Shown here: piece after piece, positions 45,830 through 62,800 of the stretch
How positions within the stretch are numbered: position 1 is the first letter of the stretch
Layout: every line of letters begins with the position of its first letter
Source of the DNA: Drosophila miranda
Taxonomy: Eukaryota; Arthropoda; Insecta; Diptera; Drosophilidae
Reading direction: 5' to 3'
Assembly (NCBI RefSeq): GCF_003369915.1
Contig: NC_046674.1
Span: forward strand, 22,199,657-22,263,656
Length of the DNA stretch: 64,000 nucleotides
Translations under genes and position numbers: made by a program
The notes under the pieces: model-generated
What the model was told of the DNA's origin: nothing
Seen by the model: the letters and a program-made list of their open reading frames with translations, nothing else
Database searches by the model: none

Positions 45830-46480
45830 CTAGACAAATGATATTCCTCCTCCATAATATTCCAAGCGAGTTTGGGGCTGGACAAAGGCCAGCCAGTCAG
45901 AGGCGTGTGTGGGTAACAGGCCCATGCTATGGCATTTGTAAAGGGCCAGCGCTACGTTGGCCAGGTTTCCCAGAAAGTAGACAATTCGCTGACCAGTTCC
46001 CTGGGCGCCTTCGGCCATTTTCGAGGTAACTTGGGTTGTGAACATTGCCTTGATTGGCCGCACCAGCATCATGCCGACCATCATAATAGGGAAAATCGAT
46101 ATAGAATTGCCGGACATGTACATGATGAACAGGTTCATGGGTATCTGCAATGAATCCAAAGGTTATTACGTCCAGCATGGAGCCTGCATGGTCGACTAGA
46201 CACTTACATTCTTCAGCGGTCCTAGAGCCAGATCCCATGATTTCTTTATAACCAAACGCTGATCGCGTACGACTTCGGTTTGATTTACCACTGCACTGGG
46301 ATTGTAGCCCAGCGGAGATGGAATTTCCGAATTTTTGCTGCTCGGGAAAAACGAAATGGGGTGTGAAAATATCTCTTGTGCCGCTCATACACATATTAAA
46401 TACTCAATTCAAAATTGCATTTACCTTCCATTAAAGTCCAACGCCCACTTGAATTTCTTTGAATTTTGCTTTGCAGACAT
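45830..46480 (-). CDS. EMC4: ER membrane protein complex subunit 4 (EMC4)
   Basis: Three exons: 46425-46480, 46208-46337 and 45830-46144, with GT-AG introns of 87 and 63 bases and all frames continuous, 166 residues. The protein starts [18 protein letters not shown] and has the family's SPLGYNPS motif (about residue 25). It then has the conserved [20 protein letters not shown], followed by two to three hydrophobic segments ([36 protein letters not shown]). It ends in [16 protein letters not shown], typical of EMC4 (DUF1077/TMEM85). EMC inserts tail-anchored and multipass proteins into the ER membrane, with EMC4 on its cytosolic/insertase side. It converges with the STMP1-like gene: the stop is about 40 bases from that gene's distal poly(A) signal. 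In D. melanogaster this corresponds to CG11137 (from memory). Confidence 0.95.
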
Positions 46481-46632
46481 GCTGAGTTTTCTTTTTATTT
46501 AATAATTGAAACAACTTCACAATTCGGGGTGAATTTTTCATGCATTAACACAAATTGGGGTAGCTAGTGTGGAAAAACGTCAATCGTCAAAATGAACAGA
46601 GTTGCAAAACTTCAAACGCTTGAAAATATCGT

Positions 46633-46640
46633 TATCGATA
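46633..46640. promoter_or_regulatory. DRE-like TATCGATA element upstream of EMC4
   Basis: A perfect TATCGATA palindrome about 150 bases upstream of the EMC4 start codon. DREF sites are a standard core element of Drosophila housekeeping promoters. The placement fits the EMC4 promoter. Confidence 0.65.
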
Positions 46641-47286
46641 GACCACAACAAAAGAAAACGGGTATTGTCAAAAAAAAATTATTATTTATTTCGTATTATA
46701 AAAATGTCCAGCCGGTTTTATTTATTTAAATTTTATTTAGAATTACCTTTTAAATAGTACGTTTTCCGTTTTAATATGGTTTTATGTATATGCGTGTGTT
46801 TGTTTTATGGGTTTTCTTTTTTTTGTTTTTTGCCAAGCGACGACACGAAACGAAAGTGTTAAAAATTAAAATGGTTTTTGTTGTTTATTACTTCTCATTA
46901 ATATTACTTTTATATTTATAAAATTAAAAAGAAATATATATTGATGAGGGGGGGAGAGGGAGAGAGGACAAAAATAACTTAAAAAAAGACATTTTTTACC
47001 ATATACTTTAGTGTTTTGTTTCCTTTTTTTCTTTTGCGATTGGTTGGGGTTTCTCTTTTAATCGTTTCGTTTTTAAACATCCAATAATTATGTATATAAA
47101 TTTAAATTAAATAATAGCGTTCTTTTATATGCTGATGCTGCTTGAAAAGATCTGTTCTTGCAATTTCAATTTCTTGTGTTCTCAACGGACAGGAAGGAGC
47201 CTTTTAAGTTATGCGAAGATCTCTACTCTTGTTGTTTATGTTGCTGTTGTAGTTGTTGTTGCTGTTGTTGTTGTTGCTGTTGTTGC

Positions 47287-47317
<31 letters not shown>

Positions 47318-47529
47318 GCTGTTGTTGGTGTTCCTTCTTGATGAGGATAGGATTTCCGCCGTTTTCCTGTGTCTGTTTTGTCTGTCTGTTGGTGTTTCTG
47401 ACGTTGATGTTGGTTGTTTTCTGGTTCTGCTTCTGTTTCTGCTTTGCTTGAAATCAAAGTTAGTGTGTATTTATGTTGTTGCTGTTGTTGTTTTTTGTTG
47501 TTGTGGTTGTAGTTTTAGTGTATGTTTAA
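46641..47529 (-). other. Arf79F 3'-UTR region and intergenic DNA
   Basis: AT-rich sequence downstream of the Arf79F stop, with no separate gene. It carries the GTT/GCT repeat at 47234-47326 and long T/A-rich stretches. A 3' UTR of several hundred bases is likely, but its end is not defined. Confidence 0.55.
47234..47326. repeat. (GTT)n/(GCT)n tract in the presumed Arf79F 3' UTR
   Basis: Mixed TTG/CTG triplets; on the Arf79F sense strand this reads as CAA/CAG/AAC repeats. The other frames it opens are low-complexity shadows. Confidence 0.85.
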
Positions 47530-51379
<3,850 letters not shown>

Positions 51380-52801
51380 ATGTTCTACCCAAAAACTCCG
51401 TTTCTGAGCAACAGTTTGCTGGAAGCCGAAATTCTTAAAGTCAATGTGAGAATGTTGTTTCTACGGCTTGCACCATGTGCACAAAAACGATAAGGCAACA
51501 CTGGTTTTCAAATATTAAAACTGTTGATCTCATATAATGTTTTTATTCAGTCGGCGGCTGTGTCGCAACTATTGGAATGGCTCTGTCGGACTCCACGTGT
51601 CACCACGTACAGGGTGAACAGACTGCGCACCAATGTAGACACGCACAAGGCGCAATTGGAGGAGCATCTAGCAAGGAGATATCCATGTGGCCAGCAGGCT
51701 CCGAGGATTTATGGCCTGGCGGATCTGCCCGAAGTACTGTGCATAGCTCCCCTTGAGGCGGAACTGGCGTTGTCCGTACCCGATCCTACGCTCAAAGAGG
51801 TCATTGTGGACACCAGCTGCGGAGCTGCTCTGCTGCGGGGAGCTCACATTTATGCCCCCGGCGTTATGGCCATGGAGTCGAACACACAGCTGCAGGAATG
51901 CGTCAATGTCTATGCTGACTTGGCCGGCAAATGCAAGCGAGGGATGACCACGCGCTACGAGAACTCGGAAAAGGTCTATGTGGGCGTGGGCAAGGTGCTA
52001 ATGCAACGCTATCAACTGTACAATGACAAGGATGAAGCTCCCACAGGGATCGCCGTTGAAATGCAATCGAATGTCAGTGGAGTGCCCTCGCTTGGGGACC
52101 TCAGCAGCGCAGACGCCCTGCTGCAAAATCTGCCCTCTATTGTATGCGTGCGTGTCCTGGACCCACAGCCTGGTGAACGCATCCTGGACATGTGCGCCGC
52201 TCCGGGCAACAAAACCACTCACATAGCAGAGCTAATGGGCGATCAGGGGTGCGTCGTGGCGTTGGATAACTCCGCGAGTCGTGTGCGCGGCATGCTGGGG
52301 AAACTGGGGAACAACTATCGGAGCATACAGGCGCACGTCTTTGACTCCACAAAAGCAGTAGCCGCGTCGAGCGATTCGTCGTGCCCAGCCGCTCCACCCT
52401 TTCCATGTGCCAGCTTCGATCGCATTCTTCTGGATGCCCCATGCAGTGGTCTGGGCAACCGTCCGCAGCTATTGTGCAGCATTAAGCAGGCCAAGATCTT
52501 GAAATCCTATCCAAACATTCAGCGTCGTCTTCTGGCACAGGCTGTCCAACTTTTGCGCCCTGGCGGCATCCTCGTCTACAGCACTTGCACAGTCACCGAG
52601 GCCGAGTGCGAAAGCATTGTGACCTGGGCGCTGAGAAAGTATCCCGAACTACGTCTGCTGGATGCCACACCTCGGTACGGGGGTCCCGGCCTGCCACTCC
52701 CGGATCTGGAGACCGCTCAATCGAAGCTGCTGCAGCGCTTTGGTCCCGGCAACGATTTGGACACTGTGGGTTTCTTTATTGCAAAATTTCAAAAAGATTA
52801 A
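51380..52801 (+). CDS. Nsun6: NSUN6-type tRNA (cytosine-5) methyltransferase with PUA domain
   Basis: Exon 1 is 51380-51445 (MFYPKTPFLSNSLLEAEILK, 22 codons, donor GTGAGA). The intron is 105 bases. Exon 2 is 51551-52801. The junction is phase 0 and the total 438 residues. A PUA domain lies within about residues 95-190 (CGAALLRGAHIYAPGVMAME; KCKRGMTTRYENSEKVYVGV). The AdoMet motif I is LDMCAAPGNKTTHIAELM. Motif IV LLDAPCSGLGNRP and motif VI LVYSTCTVTEAE supply the two catalytic cysteines of the RsmB/NSUN family. The end DTVGFFIAKF is family-typical. The PUA insertion identifies the NSUN6 branch, which methylates C72 of tRNA-Cys and tRNA-Thr in other animals. A poly(A) signal is at about 52964. 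In D. melanogaster this corresponds to CG11109 (from memory). It converges with Chro. Confidence 0.95.
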
Positions 52802-53809
52802 ACGATTATTCAAGTTATCTCGGGTTTTATTTAATTGAATTGCAGTTCTTTACATATTTTTGCTTGCATTTGTTTCGAGGCGAGGTTCCTTTTCGGGGAA
52901 CATTGGCCGATGGCCGAGAGATTTCTTTCACTTAGCTCCCTGCAGAATGGACACAAATTTCATAATAAATGAAAAAACCACACAATGATATCTTTTTAGA
53001 GTTCTAAATATTAAAATTACTTGTAGAAATTACAATTCACATCTATCGTAATGTTAATTATAGTCTAGATATTATTTTAGCAAACGATGCATTTTTCATC
53101 TCTCTCTCTATCTCTATCTCTCTCTTTCTTTTCCTTTATATCCCTCTATCTCTCTTTTTCTCTCTTTCTGTCGCCGATTACACATTTATATATATTTATA
53201 TATACGTACTTAACTTAATTAATTAATTACTAAATAATTAGTGTGTTTTTTTTTTTAGGGATTATGGTAAAGAAAATGCCGTGTCCTAGGCCTTGCTCTG
53301 GGTCTGGTTCTGTTTCTGGTTCTGATTCTGGTCCAATAACATAAAATAATTCCTCTTCGCTTGGATTCCTTCTTTTCGCTTACTTAATAAGTCGCCCCGC
53401 AATTGAATGATCAACTATTATCTAGCTGCATGTGATTTGTTTTTTTTTTTTATTTTTCTGACGTTCATCTTAGCTTCTGACTTAATTATTCTTTTGGCTA
53501 ATCCCCAAATGGTTTCTCCTCCACTCCTCTAAAAACTGTCGGGAAAACAATCACATTAGTGAAGACGAAAAGAACTTGCAAAAAAAAATAAAAAATTATA
53601 TATATATATAATAAGGGAAAAACCAAAGTGTACTTTAGTCAGATGGAAATGGATGTCCCCAAAATGTATTCTCGGGAATGTCCTATCCTAAACGAAGCCG
53701 CGCAGGTTTAACGGCGGCCAGTGCTCTCATTCTATATATATATATGTAGTATGTATATCTGGCTTAGGGGCTACGCCTAGTGCTAGGTTAAGAGACTATT
53801 AACATGTTT
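52802..53809. other. Convergent 3' region of Nsun6 and Chro
   Basis: Contains the Nsun6 poly(A) signal (AATAAA at about 52964), a CT-rich tract at 53098-53170, TA-rich runs near 53597-53612 and 53735-53747, and the Chro 3' UTR. No gene is seen. Confidence 0.65.
53098..53170. repeat. CT-rich low-complexity tract
   Basis: TCTCTCTCTATCTCTATCTC-type sequence in the presumed Chro 3' UTR. Confidence 0.85.
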
Positions 53810-56800
53810 TTACGTCGGGATGTTGAGGGTCTTGAATTGCTCCTCGTTCATCTCAGTCATCATAAAAGTGCCATCCTGTATCATCAAAACGACGCGACGA
53901 GTGCCCCCTGAGAAAAAGTGCAAAGAAAGGAGAGAAAGAGGAGATTAATGCACAGAAGATGGAAGATTATTGTTATTTGTATTACCTGGTGAGGGCAGAT
54001 CCGCTCGCACCACCTCGGCCGGGATTTGGGACTCGGTGCCATCGCTGTCAGAGGTCGTGATGTGAATTTGTGCAGTGACCGGTGTTCCCGTGCCGGTGCC
54101 AGAACTCTCCTGCTGCAGTGCGGCTGCCTGATGCTGGGCCAGCTCCTCCTCGGTCATGGAGACGAGAATTTGCTCGCCATCGGATGTTGCTGCTGCAGCG
54201 GCTTGTTCCCCAGCTTGGACAGCCTCAGCCACGGCATGGTCTAGCGAAAGGACATCCTGATCGTCGCCTTCAGCGGCGGCCACATACGCGAACTGTTGCT
54301 CGCCATCCGGGCCCTGGGTAACCAGTATGGTCTGGCCTTCGGCATTCTTGCCAGCCACCTGGTAGACGGTGCCATCTTCACCTCTTACCAGAAGAGCAGA
54401 GCCGTCTTCGTTGGTCAGCACCTGCTGATCGCTGCCCAAAAGCGCATGCGCTGCCTCCAGCTGTTCGCGCTGTTCCTCCTGCATTTGCTCATGCTCGACC
54501 TGCAGCTGCGACTCTTCCCCCCCAATCAGCTTGCCAGTGATTGGGCACAGCTGGACCTGTTGCTGGTGCAGATCCTCCTCCAGCTCCAACTGGAGCGGTG
54601 TGGGCTGTGGCGTTGGCTTGGGCGCTATTCTTTGCCTTTGCCCTGGTGCCAGCACCTTTTGTAGCTGCGATTGGGATTGCTGCTGGCGTTGCTGGCGAGC
54701 CTGGGCCTGGCGTTGGGCTAATATTTCCTCCCTGGTCACCACCTTGCGAGTTACCTTCAAGTCCCCAGACTTGGACAGCTGCAGGATCTTCTGCTCTGGC
54801 GTCACCACTTTGGTGCCGGCTCCTGGCGACGCTTGATGCCGTTGCTGGGGTGTACCGAGACCAGCGCGTGCCAGGGGCCGGCCGCCAGGATGTGCCCTCG
54901 TCGGTGGCTGCTGTGCGCGAGCCTGCGGCGTGCCTGCCAAAGGACGACGTTGCACCGCCGATGATATCGGACCGCCCTGACCAGGGGGACGTATCACCTG
55001 CTGACGCTGGCTTACAGTCACAGGCGAACTGGAATTGGAGTGTGAAGGGCGGGCTACGCTCAAACGTTTGGCTATGCCCCCTCCTCCCACTGTCGTGGCT
55101 GAGGCGATACTGGTGCTGGTCTTTTGAGCGGCAACGGGGGCTGCCACTGCTGTGACGGGGGCTGTCGGCTCCGAGTGCTCAACGCGGAAGACCCCTGTAT
55201 TATTGCTGGCTATCTCCGAACGGGACAGATAGCGTACAGGACACTCGACTTTATTATTTTTCTGAAACGGATTTCAAGATGAATTATCGTTTTTTACAGA
55301 TGATCATCATTTATTTACCAAATGCAGGGTGTTTGGCATTTCCGGTTTACGAAACATCCCAGAGCTGGTGGTGTCGTCCGTGTAGATGATCTCTCCCATT
55401 TTGGTACTGTCCGCTCCGGAGGCAGCAGAGTTTCCATTAATTTTGGACGCAGCCTGTCTATCAGCCGACTGGACACGCGACTTGCTTTGCTGCACGGAGC
55501 TATCGCCGTTTTTTAAACGCTTCACAGTGTGCGTGGGCAGATCCTCCTCGAGATCCTCTAGTTCCACCGAGTCATTCGCTGCGATCTCTTCAATACTGGA
55601 ATCAGTTTGATTGAGCTTGCGTTTGGTGGGACCCGACGTGGCGGCGGCCCATTCCTGCTCGTTGGCGGATTCATCGTCGTTGCCCGAGGAGGGCGATGAA
55701 GAACCTTCGCCAACAGCAGTATCGGTTACCCATTGCTTGAACGCATCCATGGCTTTGGTTTTCGAAGTGCGCGATGGCCGAGAGGTCGGCGATACTTGTG
55801 CTTGAGGCGTGGCTGGACTGAGTGGAGCTGGAGAATCGGTTTTCGATGAGGGCACTGGATGCTGCAGACGCTTCAAGGCATCCAGTCCCTTCTCTCTGGT
55901 CAGTTTCTGACGAGCCAGCTGCTTCTCAAACATTTGTAGGAAAAAGGGCACACTCTCGAGATTGGCCATCACCTCCCAGGTGTTGTCATTGTGCGAACGA
56001 TCCACCCATTTAACCAAATACTCGTGTGTCTTGCGTCTCGGATTGAAGCGTTTAGCGACAATCTTTTCCACAGCCTCTTCAGTGCGCTGTTCGGTCTTGG
56101 CATCACAACGGGTGGCTATTCGATTGTTCGGTTTGACAGCACCACCACTCGAGGCAGTGGATGTTGTTGTTGGTGGCAGCGTTGGGGTTCCTGGCTTGGA
56201 TACGGGCCGTTCGTTCTCAATGTCTTTCAGTTGGTTGGACAAGGCTGGCAGCTTATTAGCGGTCGATTCTGAAAAGAAGTCTACAGTTTTTAGACGATCT
56301 CGATTCTAGTCACACATTGAAAGAATGTTGCTGGGTATCAGCATCGAATCAACCACGAGACTAAGCTTGAATATGCTTTATTTTTGTATACGGATACAGA
56401 CACTGATTTAATAGTAATTCCGTTTCTATAAAATTTATACTTACTTCTGGTTGGGGATGTGCTTGCGTTGTTATTGCTGTTCGAAGTGTTATTATTGTTG
56501 TTGGGATTCACAACCGTTTTGGTGATGCGCACTGGCATATCCTGCAGCTGTCCATGTGCAATCTTGCCAAAAGACTGTATTGTCTTGCCAGCCACAATCC
56601 ATGGCTCCCTCACGCTCTCCTCGAGCCTCACCCAATGCTGGTACATGGCCCATGAATTGCTAGCACTCGATTCCTTGCGAGCATGCAACTGTGTGGCCTT
56701 CCACAGTGAAAATGCCCAGATTGAAGGCTTGGTGTCCAGCGAGTCCTTAAGGTTTGCATTCTCCTTCTCGCAGGCATCTTCCTTGTGCGACTGAAACTCC

Positions 56801-57004
56801 TCGACAAAGTTGTAGGCCTTCAGGCAACGTCCACATACGAGAACATCCATATTTGCCAGATTCTCCTGGGCAGCTGAGAAGTGAAAACAAAACGAGTTAC
56901 TTAAATTGCTTGCTATTTTTCTGCCATTTTTTTTTCCTCCACTTACCTCCGATAATGTTTGCGTGCTTTCCAATTTCCGTCGGTGCTATCTCCTGTGCCA
57001 ACAT
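53810..57004 (-). CDS. Chro: Chromator (Chriz), chromodomain interband/spindle-matrix protein
   Basis: Five coding exons: 56947-57004, 56445-56873, 55319-56268, 53986-55261 and 53810-53907. Phases agree throughout, giving 936 residues; the D. melanogaster protein is about 926 aa (from memory). The start is MLAQEIAPTEIGKHANIIG. Residues about 20-110 include a Cys-rich start (VCGRCLKAYNFVEEF). The chromodomain is at about 226-280 (VEKIVAKRF, EYLVKWVDRSHNDNTWE). The C-terminal half is Gln/Ala-rich and acidic, ending RRVVLMIQDG...KTLNIPT. Chromator marks polytene interbands, binds JIL-1, Z4 and BEAF-32 and joins the spindle matrix through its C-terminal part. It is divergent to Ssl1, about 1.4 kb apart between start codons. 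A 5' UTR splice donor GTAAGT is likely at 57614-57619, with acceptor CGACAG near 57040. Confidence 0.98.
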
Positions 57005-58386
57005 TATAGACAACACCAAAGCCTACGGTTCTGTCGAATTCATTTAAATAATCAAAATAAAAGAGCAAATTTATTTAGTTGTTGTTTGCTTGCTTTTAAA
57101 AACGGAACAGCTAACAGGGGGAAGAAAAAGTACAGTGCCGTGGTGTGTTTTCGTTTGCATGGGTGGCAGCCCCGAATGTCTACGGTGTGTGCCCAGAATG
57201 GTGGGTTTCTCTAATGCAGCGGCGCGGCGCCTTGGTTACAGCAAGCCAAAATACACAAAAAATGCAATGCACTGCAGCGAACCGGGCACACAGCACACAG
57301 AAAAAAAGAAACACACTGGGGAACGAGGGTACACCAGATTGGGAATATCAAATTGTTTATATTAAAAAAAATCATTTATGCCATTTTAAATTGCTCCGTT
57401 TTTACAACCTATTTAACATATTTAATAGTAGTTGACTCCAACCGCTACCAGGAAAAGATTACAATTGGCTATTTGTTTCATTTAGTTCATTTAATTTTCA
57501 CTTTTTGATATGTATACTGATTCCCGCTCAAATTGCTCGCCAGCAACAATGCTTGCCATTTCACAACTTTTTGCGTCAAATCAATAATAATGGACCCACT
57601 TTTACACTGCATTACTTACACACCTTCATAAACCAAATCGATCTGGAAACGAAAGTTTATATTGTTTTTTGAATGTTAATATAACTCCAACTGTTTTCTC
57701 CAAATGTCAATACGCGCAGCGCTGTTCTGCTTTCAACTGCTCGCGCGAAACTCTGAATGCCAAAAGCAAAACGGTGTCTATTTGCCTGAAACGCAGACCA
57801 GCGGTGGTTAGACTGCGGCTAGGGTGACTTTTGTATGAGCTCTTTTTTGGATATATGCCGAATAACCTATATATTAATTATGTCTGGGATTGTCGAATAT
57901 ATTAAATGTATTAATTTTAACACATATTTTGCTCAACTGCCACGAAACTTCTACACGTGCTCACTTTCTTGTGTGGTTTCACAATTAGCCATAAATCTCA
58001 AATGCCTAACCAAGAGTGTAGTGGACCTTTCAGATCGTACACATAAAATAGCACTTGCTAAGCCAATCGCGTGTCGTGTTGAGTTCATTTACTGATATGG
58101 TAACTTCGTGCACCCTGATGTTATTCAAGAAATTTAAATTAAATTGTAGAAAACATTACAATTAAACCCAGTTCATATTTTTTGTATGTTGTTTATAAAA
58201 TAAGAGCTATGTAAATAATTTAACAACTGATTTGGATAGACAAAATATTTCGCCATGGCATGATTTGACAACCCTCGACGTTGTGTTTTGCCGCTGCCTT
58301 GGTGTGTACACACTTTCACAGTTGCCGGTGAATTTCGCTGATATTTGTTTTATTTAATTGTTTTCTATTTAGCTAAATAAAATATC
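57005..58386. promoter_or_regulatory. Shared divergent promoter region, Chro (-) and Ssl1 (+)
   Basis: 1382 bases between the two start codons. The part nearest Chro holds its 5' UTR and a probable 5' UTR intron (donor near 57619, acceptor near 57040). AT-rich DNA follows toward Ssl1. Frames such as 57090-57365 and 57835-58095 are open but unrecognisable. The close divergent arrangement of these two genes is known in D. melanogaster (from memory). Confidence 0.6.
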
Positions 58387-59834
58387 ATGGCTGATGACGA
58401 CCGCGACGATCAGAAGGAGTACCGCTGGGAGACGGGATATGAGAAGACATGGTAATATTGCGTAATATATTATAAATCATCTCAACTCAATGTGGAGCAA
58501 CTTCTCAGGGAAGCCATCAAGGACGACGAGGATGGGCTGCTCGATGGGGCAATCGCGGATATTATCCAGAAGGCCAAGCGTCAGCGGCAGGCGCAAAAGA
58601 CGAAACAGAATCGTCTGGGAATGATGCGACATCTATTCATCATACTCGACTGCTCCGAGTCGATGAGCGTGCCTGATCTGAAGCCCACGCGCCTACGCTG
58701 CACCCTCAAGCTGCTCGATCAGTTCATCGAAGAGTTCTTTGACCAGAATCCTATTAGCCAGATGGGCATTATTGCTCTAAAGGCGAAGCGTGCTGAGAAA
58801 ATAACCGAATTGACCGGCACCTCGCGTGTGCATCTCAAGGCATTGGAAGGGTAAGTGAGAGTCCTGAATGATTGCCATCGCAATAATCCATTGGTTTTCT
58901 CAGCCTAGCAAATGTGCCTTTGACCAGCGAGCCATCGCTGCAGAACGGCTTGGATTTGGCATTGAAGACCCTCAAAGTTGTTCCATCGCATGCTTCGCGG
59001 GAGATTGTCATCGTGATGGGCTCCCTCACCACCTGCGATCCCGTGGACATTAATCTAACTATCGATGAGCTGAAGAAGGAGGGTATACGCTGTTCGGTAA
59101 TCTCATTGTCGGCAGAGATTCATATCGCCCGCTACCTCACCCAACAGACTAGGGGCACATTCGGCGCTGTCCTGGACGATGCTCATTTTAGGGATCAACT
59201 CATGTCCCAGGTGGATCCGCCGCCTGCGGCCAAGACTCAGCACAATTCCCTCATCCGTATGGGCTTTCCGCACACCAAGAACGAGGTGGAGGGCAAGGAT
59301 GCACCGCTCTCGATGTGCATGTGCCACATAGAGAATCTGGAGGAGCCCAGCGAGCTCTGCACCACCGGACACCACTGTCCACAATGCAATAGCAAGTACT
59401 GCGAACTGCCCGTGGAGTGTCAGTCGTGTGGTCTTACGCTAGTCTCGGCTCCACATCTTGCCCGCTCGTACCATCATCTGTTCCCTGTTCCCAACTTCGA
59501 GGAAATTCCGTTCGATTCTTTGCCGAAAGCCTCCTCGGACCGTGGCGGGACCGGGACCGGGACCACGGAATGCTACGCTTGCATGAAACTCTTCGTCCCA
59601 GTCGCTGACAAGACTGTTTTCAAGTGCGGTTTCTGCAAGCAGTTCTTCTGCCTCGATTGTGATATCTTCATTCACGACACCCTGCACGCCTGTGTGGGCT
59701 GCAACACCATACCAGGCGTCGATGGTCTGGTCTATCAGCAGAGCTCCAAGTCCGTCTCGGACTCTCACCACCAGCAGCAGGCGCACGATTTGCACCCAGG
59801 AACGTCCAAGCAACGTGGACAGTTTAGCATATAA
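58387..59834 (+). CDS. Ssl1: TFIIH core subunit p44 (Ssl1/GTF2H2)
   Basis: Exons 58387-58451, 58509-58850 and 58904-59834 with introns of 57 and 53 bases, 445 residues. The first junction was set by family alignment: GYEKTW joins EAIKDDEDG through TG|GTAATA...CTCAG|G. The vWA domain spans about residues 55-245 (HLFIILDCSESM, LKPTRLRCTLKLLDQFIEE, QNPISQMGIIALKAKRAEK, TTCDPVDI). Next come a zinc ribbon (CPQCNSKYCELPVECQSCGL, then HLARSYHHLFP) and a C-terminal RING-like C4C4 domain (CYACMKLF...CGFCKQFFCLDCDIFIH...CVGC). p44 stimulates the XPD helicase in transcription initiation and nucleotide-excision repair and acts in the nucleus. All zinc ligands are present. A Gln/His/Ser-rich tail follows. 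Confidence 0.97.
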
Positions 59835-62800
59835 CTACATATAACTACACTACCGCAAATCTGGCCATCTGCACTGTAAATAGTTACTAAAACTCCATCG
59901 TAGCATAGGGCGAATACACACCGATACAGTTCAATTCATGTTCGTGTTTTGCATCATTATAAATTTGCTGTTTTGGTATGGCTAATAATTGTGAAGGTGA
60001 ACGCAGAATCTATATGGCTGTGCCCATTAACATTCATAGTTAATTTTTTGCTTGTTTGCTGGCGATTCACTGTGCCAGCCGGGCGGACTTTTGTCTAGAG
60101 CCCGCTTGAGTTCATCGCCAGCGCTCGAAGCATTCGGTTGGGTTGTGTTTTTTTTTTAATTTTGTTTTCGTTTGATTCGATCCCAAAGCTTCACGGCTTC
60201 CACAGGTGTTCTCTGTGATCTGTTTGTTGTCTGACGTTGAATAAGGTACGAGTAATAATAATAACAGACGCGTTGGTGTGTGAAGAGTCAAGAGCGAGCC
60301 CTGAGCCCCTGAGCCCCTGATCCCCCGATCGCCGACCCCCAGAGAGTTCCGAGTTTGTTTTGGAGTCGTAGCAGAGATAATATACGCGTACTCTATGGCC
60401 CCATAAAGAATTATGGGGCTGCTTTAAACTAGTATTTAACTGGTTTGAGCTCAGCCAAACCGCCAAACCGCCAACACCATTGATCATTTTATTACAGGTT
60501 GAATACTTATCCGAATGAAGAGTTTCGAGTGGACTCTGGAATAAAGGTTCCAACTCTAGCATTCGGCGATGGCGTTTTTTTTTTAAAGACTTAACGTTCT
60601 AAGTGATTCTGTTTAGATCCTGTAGTTCTTCTGATTATTGTACATATGTACATATGTACATACATTAGGAATATACATAGATCATGGCCCTTGGATAAAT
60701 GTCGCTCATGTGTTGTGTCCTCCCCAGTTCGTTTGGTGTAATAGTCGTTCATTGAAGCTGATTTAAAACGCAAATCGCAGATAAACGACTGGCAGACAGT
60801 CTGGTCTAGTCTGTCTAGTTAATTACTGACTATCCCAGTAGCATACCTGCATACACCACTCATTTCCACACATACGAGTATTCGCGGAATAAAGACGTTT
60901 CCGCATTGGAGCGCCAAACGAAAAAAAAAAAAATAAATAAAAAAGGCGAGAAATCACAAATCGCTGGGTGATAATTGTGTGTGAAAGTGAAATGAATCAG
61001 ATGAAAAGAAAATAAATAAAATATCACTCGTTTTTGTCAATGGCTGGTACAATTAACGACAATTAAAAGCAAATTGTGTTAGGGCCGGGCTTAATTGAAG
61101 CACCAAGAAATTCGTGGCCGCTTCAGGTCTCCCCCATCAGCATCATTTGGAAAATTGCATAGGAAAATATTTTGCACAGGAGGAGGCGAGGTGTTCATGA
61201 AACGCTGCCCGGGGAAAACTAACCGAAATTTGGTCGTAATAATAATTTATGCAGAAATAGCCCGAAAGTGTGTTCTCTAATTTGCATGGCTTGTCGGCCG
61301 AAAGGAAAGGCGGAAAAGCCAATGGGTGGGAGCGGAGGTGGGGCGGCCGTCGAGGCAGACTTTGATGCTGGAAACTTTTCTGCGGCTAATCACTTGTTAA
61401 GTAATTTGTTGCGGCATGTTCGGTAGCAAAAGGGTTGGATCCCCGGAGTCCGGAGTCCGGAGCCCGGAGCCCGGAGCCCGGAGCCCAGAATATAGTACGA
61501 TACGAAACCCTCGTAGACACATCCCCCACATCGATTGGTTTGGATTGGATTGGTATTTTCCCTGGGGCAAAGTTATTTGCATTGTTTAGAAGTTGTTTGG
61601 GAAATTGTTGTGAATATTAATATAAATACTTTTGCAATTTGCAAACACTGATTAAAATATGATGTCTGGCAAATTGACTTCAAAAGCTACTAATTCACGA
61701 ATTCAAGAGATGAATAATTATTACCCACTGGAAATCCAATCGGTGGGGTAGGGTAGGCACCTCAGAGGCAAAGGCAATCAAATACTTGACGTATAAAACG
61801 GAAGTTATGTAAGAGTTCCATTAGCAGTTTCGCTTTCTGGATGGGACTGGGATTGGGATTGGCCCCAGCCCCAGCCGCAGCCCCATCCCCAGCCCCATAT
61901 GATGTCGAGCCCATTTCTGGTGTCTGGGTTTAATTTTAAATATTGCTAAATGAATAAATTAATTGAATAAAGGGGCAATCCAATTAGCAAGTTTTCAGCG
62001 CAAATGAGAAATCGATTCTTATATCGGAACATAATTTAATTATTATCGCAACACCCGACAACAGAGCCCAGCTTGGGGTTGTTTATAAATACATTACATT
62101 AATTTACCCACAAATAGATATTAATCATTCTAGTTGATTTTTTTTTTTGCTTTATGCAGCACATTTTTTTCTTCTGAATTATTAACAATCTATGAAAAGC
62201 CACAAACAAGAATTCCGCTTTCATTTCTCAAAACAGCACAAAAACACATCATCAACAGACGGAAAATAGCTTCCGGCCAATTGAAATGAAATTGATAATC
62301 CTATTTCCCCGCCGCCACCCACCCACTCATCCATCCATCCATTCATTCGTCTATCCATTCATACCACCCACCCTTCTCCCAACGTACAGCAAAATCATAC
62401 AAAAAAATGACAAGGAATTAACAAAAAAAAAAAGAAAAGAAAAAAGGCGATTAATGTCGGTAAATGGAGTTTTTCCTTGATTTTTTTGTTTGGCTTACCT
62501 CCGAATGCAATTATGCAATAAATGCTTCACAATGTTTGCACAACTTTTTAATTATAAATGTTGAATTGCTAATTTGAAATGCGGCGAATGCAAATCCGCG
62601 GACGGCTTGAGGGACCTAGGCTCCGTCTCTATATACTGTACTAAAGGTGTATGTACTAAAGTTAGTGCCTGCAGTTTAATTGCAGCTTACATCGGGCCGT
62701 GATAGCCTTAGCCCATTTTCCATGAAGCGTGGCCGCACCTGGGGTAAAACCGCCCACTGCCCGGGTGAGCCCCACCGACCAGGTGTGGGCTGTTGTGTCT

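Noticed and set aside
54541-55155. 204-codon plus-strand frame opposite Chro exon 4
   Set aside because: Shadow of the GC-rich, Gln-coding Chro exon.
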